Shown one piece after another: positions 15,484 to 22,852 of a stretch of 34,052 nucleotides of DNA. Numbering within the stretch: the stretch's first letter is position 1; each line of letters starts with the position of its first letter. This stretch comes from Donghicola eburneus (GTDB lineage: Bacteria; Pseudomonadota; Alphaproteobacteria; Rhodobacterales; Rhodobacteraceae): positions 1 through 34,052 of the forward strand of contig NZ_FOXY01000020.1 in NCBI RefSeq assembly GCF_900115865.1, given 5' to 3'. The notes below the pieces were generated by a model. That model was given only the letters and a program-made list of their open reading frames with translations. It was not told the DNA's origin and made no database searches. The position numbers were made by a program, and so were the translations under genes.

Positions 15484-16268
15484 GCGGCTTCTCCTGTCAG
15501 GTTGGTGATTTGCGCACTCAGGCGGGTATGTGCCGCCAGAAGCGGCGCAGGATTTGTCTGCTTGGACGCTTCTTCCGGTTTCTTCCGGCCCAAGAAAACC
15601 GCAACCCTTTCGGCATTTGCGCCGCTTGGATGAGGCAGTCCGGAAAGAACACGATTGCCCTCAAGTGCGCCTGTCCGCACTAAATGGGACACTGCGCTTT
15701 CCGCTTTGGGGCCAAGGGGCAACCAGATGGCCTTGGGCAGAGCGCGGGCTTCTTCCATGAGGTGGGTGTCAATCTGCTCGCGCAAAACCGGCGTACGGAT
15801 CATATCCGGAGTGCCGTTATAGTTCTTGCCATCTACGAAGACGGGGTAGCGCAAAGCAGACGTGAAATGAACATCTGTCGCTCCGGGGCGGAAGAGCTCT
15901 GCCGTTGAGCCAATGCCGAAGTGGTCCGCGACACCTATAGAGTCGAGCATCGAAACCAGATTGTTGCGAATTGCCCCACCTGAAAAGGACGCCGTTAACT
16001 TGGCCGCCATCAGGCTGTTCTCGATGCTTTGACCTTGCTCCAGACAGGATGCTGCGGCGCGCAATGCGTTGAGAGCCTGTGTCATGCCCGGGGTAATTCC
16101 GACAACGACCAGCCGCGCCGCGGTCTCGATGTGATCGAAGGGCGCGTACATGATTTTAATCTGTCCCGACTTTTTCAGCACCAAGTCTGGTGACGACAGC
16201 GGATCGCAAAGCGCCGCTGCGGTGATTTTGGGAAGCATGGAACGTGCGATGGAAAGATCTTGGCCCAA
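15480..16268 (-). CDS. Uracil-DNA-glycosylase-superfamily-like protein
   Basis: A 262-aa protein with the two hallmark motifs of the UDG fold: a motif-A-like loop VVVGITPGMTQA (54-65; compare GLNPG/GINPG in MUG/TDG types) and a motif-B-like LPHPSGANAERV (211-222). In between is TSALRYPVF (136-144). UDG enzymes flip out and remove damaged or modified bases. The usual catalytic Asp/Asn of motif A is not obvious here (the loop reads GITPGM), so the base removed, or whether it is active, is unclear. DNA glycosylases have been shown to act as anti-phage defence against modified phage DNA, and the setting next to type I R-M fits that. It lies 33 bp after the QRGI protein and overlaps the next gene by 4 bp. 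Confidence 0.7.
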   Translation of the reverse strand: MGQDLSIARSMLPKITAAALCDPLSSPDLVLKKSGQIKIMYAPFDHIETAARLVVVGITPGMTQALNALRAAASCLEQGQSIENSLMAAKLTASFSGGAIRNNLVSMLDSIGVADHFGIGSTAELFRPGATDVHFTSALRYPVFVDGKNYNGTPDMIRTPVLREQIDTHLMEEARALPKAIWLPLGPKAESAVSHLVRTGALEGNRVLSGLPHPSGANAERVAVFLGRKKPEEASKQTNPAPLLAAHTRLSAQITNLTGEAA

Positions 16269-16301
16269 TTTAGAGCACTCCTGATTTGATGTAGTGATTG
16301 G

Positions 16302-16607
16302 TCAGCGGCGGTTGTGTTTGCGGAAGGCGCGGCGAAAGCCGTTATTCCGAAACCGCCGGCTGCGGTGCGCAACTGTCACGGCGCGATCGCCCTCCGCGAC
16401 AATGGCGTAGCACCCTGAATACTTTTCCAGCTTGGCGCGGAGATGCCTGTCGTCTTCGCTCGCCAGCATGATGGCTTGGGTGTCGAGTGTCAGACTGAGC
16501 ACTCCGCCAGCATGTCTGGCTGATCCGTATGCCCTGATAATTTTAAGGACATCCCCAGGAATGCCGCGTTGCTGGATGCGTCGAGAAGCGTGGTGTGTCA
16601 GGTGCAT
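16302..16607 (-). CDS. Small DUF4258-like (HHASRRIQQRGI) protein
   Basis: A 101-aa basic protein from the ATG at 16607, chosen because AGGAG stands 8 bp upstream; a longer frame to 16664 lacks a ribosome site. Signature HHASRRIQQRGI at residues 4-15, then a helical middle and a final strand GCYAIVAEGDRAVTVAHRSRRFR, ending very arginine-rich. It leads the operon with the UDG-like and HTH-like genes. It is related to the small proteins at 2173-2523 and especially 16893-17168, which share the VAEG...VTVAHR/ITAYR ending. Function not established. Confidence 0.7.
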   Translation of the reverse strand: MHLTHHASRRIQQRGIPGDVLKIIRAYGSARHAGGVLSLTLDTQAIMLASEDDRHLRAKLEKYSGCYAIVAEGDRAVTVAHRSRRFRNNGFRRAFRKHNRR

Positions 16608-16892
16608 TACGTGTCTCCTTATGATGTAGCTATAATAGCTAAGGCATTTAATTTGACAACACAATTAGTGATTTAACTGATGCATTAGGTTCAGAAATTT
16701 CTCACTATCTAGAAAATGTAAATTATATCAGTATGTTGTGATCTTAATTTCCTCCTGACTTGGCGCCCCAGTCAGCTGACTGCATACATATATTAAGTAT
16801 AAAATAAAAAATCACGGCATGATTTTTTATTTTATGTGTTGACGAGTTGGCGTGAATCGCTCATGTTCGCTACATCAACGAGGAGCCAAGCC
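16608..16892. promoter_or_regulatory. Divergent promoter region with a 15-bp perfect inverted repeat
   Basis: A 285-bp AT-rich gap between two QRGI-led operons. It holds ATAAAATAAAAAATC (16799-16813) and GATTTTTTATTTTAT (16821-16835) around the 7-base loop ACGGCAT. The arms are perfect. This may be an operator, a terminator-like insulator, or a cruciform; both operons would be started from this region. Confidence 0.6.
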
Positions 16893-17168
16893 ATGCACAT
16901 GACCGCACACATCGACGCCCGCATGAACCAGCGGGGCATAAAAAGAGACCTCATCGAGCTTGCTATGAATCTCGGGCACATTGAGGGGGATCGCTATGTT
17001 CTCACCGCCAATGCCATCCACGAAGAGATCCGTGGTCTGCGCCGTCAGCTCAAAACACTCGATGAGGCTCTGAAAAAAGGTGGTGTGACGGTCGTGGCTG
17101 AAGGCGCTGCCTTGATCACCGCATACCGCACAAACAGCTATAACGCTAAACTGGCCCGCAAGAAGTAG
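16893..17168 (+). CDS. Small DUF4258-like (HIDARMNQRGI) protein
   Basis: A 91-aa protein from the ATG at 16893, chosen for AGGAG 7 bp upstream; a longer frame from 16836 is less likely. Signature HIDARMNQRGI (residues 5-15), a lysine/leucine helical middle (LRRQLKTLDEALKKGG), and the closing strand VTVVAEGAALITAYRTNSYN. It is 20 bp upstream of the inactive-methyltransferase-like gene, forming a two-gene operon. It is divergent from its relative at 16302-16607. Function not established. Confidence 0.7.
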   Translation: MHMTAHIDARMNQRGIKRDLIELAMNLGHIEGDRYVLTANAIHEEIRGLRRQLKTLDEALKKGGVTVVAEGAALITAYRTNSYNAKLARKK

Positions 17169-17188
17169 GCCTTGATTTTAGGATCAAC

Positions 17189-18922
17189 ATGAAAATTCAA
17201 GATATCCTCCGAGCTCTCCAAAACGAAATGCGTCCGATGGATGCGTTCTGGGCCTTGATCGAAATCTCTTACAGCAAGAACACGGGCGGGAATTACCCCC
17301 TTCATGAACTTCACTGCCAACGCTTCGTGCAACCGGGTACCGCCCTCATGATGCTGGAAGGTGCAGCTGATCTTTTCCTGAAGCTGGATCGGCATCAGCG
17401 GTATAAGTTCGTAGAGGACTTCCTGGATGCGCACGCCAGTGACCCTGCCGTTGGAGGGCATTACTGGATCCGAAAAGATGCCTCGGACCTGCTGCTCTCT
17501 ATGGTGGGTGACGCGGAAAACGTCCGCTTTTCGTTTGCCGCCAGTTTTCGACCCTTCATCCAATTTTACATGAACGCGATAGACGAAGGCAGATCTGTCT
17601 GGGCCGAGTTCGTCTCTGACTCGGAAGAGATGGAGCGCAATGCGTATAATCTAGGGTTCGCCCTCGATTTGGGTCTTTATTTAACGATAGACGAGAGCCC
17701 TTTCGGCTTCAAAACGGAGTTGGAAACCGATGTAGAGGTGATGCTCCCGCCTCTTGGCGCAAGTGTCGCGCATACAGAAGAGATCCCAAACGCACTCCTC
17801 AAGCACCTCGGCGTTACGGCAAGCCGTCATGGACGCATCAGCTATGAAAGCCTGTGTATTGCGCACAGTCTTGAGCATGACGAGCAACAGACAATCGTCG
17901 CAGTCACGGAAGGTGCCCTCGTTCGGACCGTCGGAACAGAGGCAAGCGCCCGTCGGGATCTCGTCGAGAGTGCCCGTATCAGCAAGGTCATCAGCGCCCC
18001 CTCAGGTCTGGTGTATACATCAACGGCAGTAAATCTTGGCCTTCTGGTTGTTGCATTCAAATCCGCGAGTGCTGATCACGTCTACATGGGGCGATTGCCG
18101 AAAGATCCCTTCTTGGTAAAGCAAGAGAGTGATCGCGCCCTGCCCCTTGCGTTCGCGACAGGTGGGCCCGCCGAATTTTCAGAAGATGATATCTTGGCTC
18201 GGTGCTCTGAGGTGCGACCGGTGCCTGTTGCTGAGCTTGAAGCGAACAATTTCATTCTCGCACCAGATCGATATCTCAACACTGGTGCTCGAGAGGCGAT
18301 TGACGCGTTTGCGCTGCGCTATGAGATGGCGGAGCTGCAGGACATGGTTGAGATGATCAGGCCGGTGAACCTCCAGCGATCTGACGACGGCGAATACACC
18401 ATCTTGGAAGCGGCTCCTGCAGATGTTGGCCGCCGGGGGTATTTGCAAGCGCCTGCTCGTGAGTTCCATGTAGACCGGGCAACCTACAACCGAGCGCTGC
18501 AACAGCAGGTCCGTCCCGGTGATGTTGTGATCGCGATCAAAGGGACCATTGGAGTTATCGGACTTGTGCCCGATGAGGCCCAGAGTGAATGCCAGGATAA
18601 AATCTGGACCGCTGGCCAGTCTCTAATGATCTTGCGGCCCAAGCCACGCAGCGGGCTGGATTCCGTCGTCCTCTACGAGTTCTTGTCGAATGATACGGTT
18701 CAGGAATTCATCAGTACGATGGCTGGCGGTAGCGTCATCAAGAACCTCGGCATGAAAGATCTCAAGGTTTTCCCGGTGCCTGTGCCGACTGCAGCACAGG
18801 TCTCAGAAGTCCATGAAAAGTTCAGCGAGCGGCAATATATCTTCGATCTGATTGAAGACCTCGAAGAGAAGATTGTGCAGAAGCGGGCCGAGCAGTGGCC
18901 ACATGCCGATCTGGACTCGTAG
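17189..18922 (+). CDS. Degenerate N6-methyltransferase/specificity-subunit fusion
   Basis: A 577-aa protein laid out like a type I HsdM core joined to an HsdS-like half, but with the catalytic sites lost. Where HsdM has its SAM-binding DPACGSGG loop, this has VRFSFAASFRPFIQ (112-125). Where HsdM has the NPP(F/Y)G motif, this has DVEVMLPPLG (181-190). The region after it still follows HsdM: RRDLVESARISKVISAPSGLVYTSTAVNLGLLVV (255-288). The C-terminal part (about 430-560) is like a target-recognition domain: RPGDVVIAIKGTIGVIGLVP, QSLMILRP and FISTMAGGSVIKNLGMKDLKVFPVPVP. It may bind DNA without methylating it. It follows the QRGI gene by 20 bp and precedes hsdM by 184 bp. Confidence 0.7.
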   Translation: MKIQDILRALQNEMRPMDAFWALIEISYSKNTGGNYPLHELHCQRFVQPGTALMMLEGAADLFLKLDRHQRYKFVEDFLDAHASDPAVGGHYWIRKDASDLLLSMVGDAENVRFSFAASFRPFIQFYMNAIDEGRSVWAEFVSDSEEMERNAYNLGFALDLGLYLTIDESPFGFKTELETDVEVMLPPLGASVAHTEEIPNALLKHLGVTASRHGRISYESLCIAHSLEHDEQQTIVAVTEGALVRTVGTEASARRDLVESARISKVISAPSGLVYTSTAVNLGLLVVAFKSASADHVYMGRLPKDPFLVKQESDRALPLAFATGGPAEFSEDDILARCSEVRPVPVAELEANNFILAPDRYLNTGAREAIDAFALRYEMAELQDMVEMIRPVNLQRSDDGEYTILEAAPADVGRRGYLQAPAREFHVDRATYNRALQQQVRPGDVVIAIKGTIGVIGLVPDEAQSECQDKIWTAGQSLMILRPKPRSGLDSVVLYEFLSNDTVQEFISTMAGGSVIKNLGMKDLKVFPVPVPTAAQVSEVHEKFSERQYIFDLIEDLEEKIVQKRAEQWPHADLDS

Positions 18923-18934
18923 GGGCATGGCTTT

Positions 18935-18964
18935 CTTGGTGGCCAGCAACATCTGGCCTCCAAG
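18935..18964 (+). terminator. Hairpin after the degenerate methyltransferase gene
   Basis: CTTGG-t-GGCCAG (18935-18946), six-base loop, CTGGCC-t-CCAAG (18953-18964). The stem is strong with one mismatch but no T tract follows, so termination would need Rho or be partial. Confidence 0.4.
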
Positions 18965-19106
18965 AGCACTTACGAATTTCGTGAGAACACATCTGTTACA
19001 GCGCCTTTGCTATATCTCGTTTCGCGATAATTGTTGCGAGCAGTTCTTAAAGATAGGGTGCTGTCCAAAGACGGTGTCACCGTCATCATCGTTTTGAGGT
19101 AATACT

Positions 19107-21500
19107 TTGAACCACTCTTCTCACAACAGCCTTGTTTCATTCATCTGGCGCATTGCAGACGACTGTCTGCGTGATGTGTACGTCCGTGGTAAGTATCGCG
19201 ATGTCATCCTGCCTATGGTTGTTCTACGGCGTCTAGATACTTTGCTGGAACCCACTAAGGACGCGGTACTTGAAGAAGTCCGTTACCAGAAAGAAGAAAT
19301 GGGGCTGCTAGAACTTGATGATGAGCCGCTTAAGGATGCCGCAGGCTACGTCTTCTTCAACACCAGCCAGTGGACGCTGAAAAAGCTGCACGGCACGGCC
19401 ACAAACAACCAGCAGATATTGCTTGCCAACATTGAGGATTACCTCGACGGCTTCTCCGACAACGTCAAAGAGATCGTCTCCCGTTTTAAGCTGCTCGAGC
19501 AGATGCGGCACATGGCGGACAAGCAGGTCCTGCTCGATGTGATCGAGAAATTCATCTCGCCCTACATCAACCTCACGCCCGACACCGTCGAAGACCCAGA
19601 AGGCAACACCCTGCCCGGCCTGTCGAACCTCGGCATGGGTTATGTCTTCGAAGAACTGATCCGCAAGTTCAACGAAGAGAACAACGAAGAAGCCGGGGAA
19701 CACTTCACCCCGCGCGAGGTGATCCACCTTATGACCCACCTCATGTTCGACCCAATCAAGGACAAGCTGCCCCCAGTCATGACAATTTATGACCCGGCTT
19801 GCGGCTCGGGCGGAATGCTGACCGAAGCCCAGAACTACATCAAGGATCCCGAGGGGCCTATCCAAGCGCGCGGCGACGTCTATCTCTACGGCAAGGAGAT
19901 CAACGACGAGACCTACGCGATCTGCAAATCGGACATGATGATCAAGGGCAACAACCCCGAGAACATCCGTGTCGGCTCTACCCTTTCCACGGACGAATTC
20001 TCGGCAAACCGCTTCGACTTCATGCTCTCCAACCCGCCCTACGGCAAAAGCTGGAACAGCGAAGTAAAATACATCAAGGACGGCAAGGACGTCATCGACA
20101 GCCGTTTCCAGGTCGAGCTGACCGACTATTGGGGCAAGAAGGACACCATGGACGCCACGCCGCGTTCCTCGGACGGCCAGCTGCTGTTCCTGATGGAGAT
20201 GGTGAACAAGATGAAGCCCACGGGCACCAGCCCGCTCGGCTCGCGCATCGCTTCCGTCCATAACGGCTCCAGCCTGTTCACCGGAGATGCGGGCAGCGGG
20301 GAATCCAACATCCGCCGCTACATCATCGAGAACGACATGCTGGACACCATCATCCAGCTGCCCAACAACCTCTTCTACAACACCGGCATCACCACCTACA
20401 TCTGGCTTCTGTCCAACGCCAAACCAGAGGCCCGCAAGGGCCGCGTTCAGCTGATCGATGCCAACCTGCTCTATCGCAAGCTGCGCAAGAACCTTGGCGA
20501 CAAGAACTGCGAATTTGCGCCCGAACATATCGATGCGATCACTCAGGCCTACCTGAACTTCGCTCCGATTGAGCGCGAGATTGACGCCAACAATGACCCC
20601 GTGGGCATCGCTGTGCAGGTCTTCGACAACGAGGACTTCGGCTACCACAAGGTCACGATCGAACGCCCCGACCGGCGCCGTGCGGCCTTCAGCGCTGATC
20701 GCATTGCGCCGCTCCGCTTTGACAAAACGCTGCGCGAGCCGATGGAATGGCTCTATGCGGAGCATGGCGAACAGGTCTACGAACCCGGCTTCCTGAAGGG
20801 CGAGCAGAAGACCATCGTTGCGTGGTGCGAGGAACAGGGCATCACGCTCAACGCCAAACAGCGGGCCAAGCTCACGGACACCAGCTTCTGGACCAATCTG
20901 CGCGACCTGCTGAAAGCGGCGCTCTTGCTGATGCACGATATCGGCACCGAAGAAACCGATGACTTCAACGCTTTCCGTGACACGGTGACCAAGGCAATCA
21001 AGGCCCGTAAACTCAAGCTGTCTGCGACCGAGAAGAACGCGATCCTGAACGCCGTAAGTTGGTATGACGAAGCGGCCGAAAAGGTCATCGCCAAGCGGCA
21101 GAAGCTGTCATCCAGCGATCTGGAAGACCTGACCACCCATTTGGGCTGCGCCACCGGCGATCTGGCTGATTTCGGCTATTACAAGCAGGCCGATGGCAGC
21201 TACCTGACCTATGAAACCGCGACTGACCTGCGCGATGCGGAAAGTGTGCCACTGAAGGACAGCATCCACCGCTACTTTCTGGCGGAGGTGAAGCCGCATG
21301 TGGAGGAAGCCTGGATCAACCTCGATAGCGTGAAGATCGGCTACGAGATCAGCTTCAACAAGTACTTCTACCGCCACAAGCCGCTGCGCAGCCTCGAAGA
21401 GGTCACGCAGAACATTCTGGCCCTGGAAGAAAAGGCCGACGGGCTGATCGCCGACATCCTTGGTGTCGAGGTCGCGACCAAGCTGGAGCCGACGGAATGA
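19107..21500 (+). CDS. hsdM: Type I restriction-modification methyltransferase subunit
   Basis: A 797-aa N6-adenine DNA methyltransferase. Both catalytic motifs are intact: DPACGSGG (229-236) for SAM binding and NPPYG (309-313) for the target adenine. The N-terminal helical region (IWRIADDCLRDVYVRGKYRDVILPMVVLRRLD) and GEHFTPREVIHLM (about 193-206) are standard. The length exceeds the common 500-aa HsdM because of a C-terminal extension of about 250 residues. The start is TTG at 19107 with GAGG 7 bp upstream. With HsdS it methylates host sites; with HsdS and HsdR it forms the restriction complex. Its stop overlaps the hsdS start (ATGA). The operon looks more GC-rich than the plasmid backbone, which suggests separate acquisition. 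Confidence 0.95.
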   Translation: MNHSSHNSLVSFIWRIADDCLRDVYVRGKYRDVILPMVVLRRLDTLLEPTKDAVLEEVRYQKEEMGLLELDDEPLKDAAGYVFFNTSQWTLKKLHGTATNNQQILLANIEDYLDGFSDNVKEIVSRFKLLEQMRHMADKQVLLDVIEKFISPYINLTPDTVEDPEGNTLPGLSNLGMGYVFEELIRKFNEENNEEAGEHFTPREVIHLMTHLMFDPIKDKLPPVMTIYDPACGSGGMLTEAQNYIKDPEGPIQARGDVYLYGKEINDETYAICKSDMMIKGNNPENIRVGSTLSTDEFSANRFDFMLSNPPYGKSWNSEVKYIKDGKDVIDSRFQVELTDYWGKKDTMDATPRSSDGQLLFLMEMVNKMKPTGTSPLGSRIASVHNGSSLFTGDAGSGESNIRRYIIENDMLDTIIQLPNNLFYNTGITTYIWLLSNAKPEARKGRVQLIDANLLYRKLRKNLGDKNCEFAPEHIDAITQAYLNFAPIEREIDANNDPVGIAVQVFDNEDFGYHKVTIERPDRRRAAFSADRIAPLRFDKTLREPMEWLYAEHGEQVYEPGFLKGEQKTIVAWCEEQGITLNAKQRAKLTDTSFWTNLRDLLKAALLLMHDIGTEETDDFNAFRDTVTKAIKARKLKLSATEKNAILNAVSWYDEAAEKVIAKRQKLSSSDLEDLTTHLGCATGDLADFGYYKQADGSYLTYETATDLRDAESVPLKDSIHRYFLAEVKPHVEEAWINLDSVKIGYEISFNKYFYRHKPLRSLEEVTQNILALEEKADGLIADILGVEVATKLEPTE

Positions 21501-22789
21501 ACATCGCGGCACAGCAAACTCACGACGCATACAAGGACAGCGGAATCGACTGGGTGGGCGAGATTCCCGCAACTTGGGATCAGATCGCTAACAAGCACTT
21601 GTTCCGGCTTCGGAAAACGCAGGTTGGCAAACGGTCGTCAGAGTATGATCTGCTTTCGTTGACGCTGCGCGGCATCATCAAGCGGGACATGGAAAACCCG
21701 GAGGGCAAGTTCCCGGCGGAGTTCGACACCTATCAAGAAGTCCGTCCGGGCGACTTCGTCTTCTGTCATTTCGACGTCGAAGAGACCCCAAGGACGGTCG
21801 GCCTTTCAACGCACCATGGGATGATCACCGGCGCCTACACGGTTTATGAACCGACGGGCGAAGCGGATTCCGGCTTTCTTTACTACTTCTACCTTCACGC
21901 AGATACCGACAAGAAGCTTCGCAGTCTGTACAAAGGCCTACGCAACACGATCCCGAAGGACACGTTTGCAGCCTTCAAGACGCCGCTTCCGCCACTCCCT
22001 GAACAACGCGCCATCGCGGCGTTTCTGGATAGAAAATGCGCGACGATTGATGAGGCGGTGCGGATCAAGGAGGAGCAGATCAGGCTGCTGGCCGAGCGCA
22101 GGCAGATCCTGATCCAGCAGGCCGTCACCCGCGGCCTGAACCCCGCCGCCCCCATGAAGGACAGCGGCATCGACTGGATCGGCCAAATCCCCGCGCATTG
22201 GGAAGTGAGGCGCCTCAAACACCTCTCCGAGATATTCCGTGGGAAATTCACACATCGTCCGCGGAACGATCCCCGTCTGTATGACGGCGAGTACCCCTTC
22301 TTCCAGACGGGTGACGTTGCACGTGCCGGGATGTTCTTGTCGGAGTATAGGCAAACTCTGAATGAAGCGGGCCTGCGAGTGTCAACTCTAATCCCTAAGG
22401 GCACAATTTTGATTACGATTGCCGCGAACATCGGCGATGTGACCATCTTGGATATTGCCGGTTGTTTCCCAGATAGCGTGGTCGGTTTCAAACCGCACCC
22501 CAAGATTGAACGCGATTTCCTATACTACTCGATGTCGGCTATGAAGACGATCTTCATGAACAATTCCATCGCCAACGCCCAAGCCAATTTGAACGTTGAG
22601 CGTATCGGCGGGATCACAGTGTGTGTTCCGCCACAGGATGAGCAGAACGCCATTATGGAATACGTGCAAACGGCGAACGAAAAGACAGATAGCGCAATCG
22701 ATGTGAAACAATCACAGATTGCAACACTCAAAGAATACAAAACCAGTCTGATCAACGCAGCGGTCACCGGCAAAATCAAAGTCATTTAA
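21497..22789 (+). CDS. hsdS: Type I restriction-modification specificity subunit
   Basis: A 430-aa DNA-recognition subunit with two target-recognition domains. Each opens with the same phrase: YKDSGIDWVGEIPATW (about 11-26) and MKDSGIDWIGQIPAHW (about 219-234). Each TRD ends in the conserved helix region: LPPLPEQRAIAAFLDRKCATIDEAV (about 165-189) and VPPQDEQNAIMEYVQTANEKTDSAI (about 376-400). This gives a bipartite recognition sequence that cannot be read from the protein. Coupled to hsdM by a 4-bp overlap and 63 bp before hsdR. Confidence 0.95.
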   Translation: MNIAAQQTHDAYKDSGIDWVGEIPATWDQIANKHLFRLRKTQVGKRSSEYDLLSLTLRGIIKRDMENPEGKFPAEFDTYQEVRPGDFVFCHFDVEETPRTVGLSTHHGMITGAYTVYEPTGEADSGFLYYFYLHADTDKKLRSLYKGLRNTIPKDTFAAFKTPLPPLPEQRAIAAFLDRKCATIDEAVRIKEEQIRLLAERRQILIQQAVTRGLNPAAPMKDSGIDWIGQIPAHWEVRRLKHLSEIFRGKFTHRPRNDPRLYDGEYPFFQTGDVARAGMFLSEYRQTLNEAGLRVSTLIPKGTILITIAANIGDVTILDIAGCFPDSVVGFKPHPKIERDFLYYSMSAMKTIFMNNSIANAQANLNVERIGGITVCVPPQDEQNAIMEYVQTANEKTDSAIDVKQSQIATLKEYKTSLINAAVTGKIKVI

Positions 22790-22852
22790 GCGCAGCTTCC
22801 GCCGCCTCTTGGCGGCGGATGGACATAGCGGCACAAGCATTAAGGGGCGATC

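Noticed and set aside
19308-20936. 542-aa open frame on the minus strand
   Set aside because: It lies opposite hsdM, which has intact motifs. High-GC codon bias makes long antisense frames.
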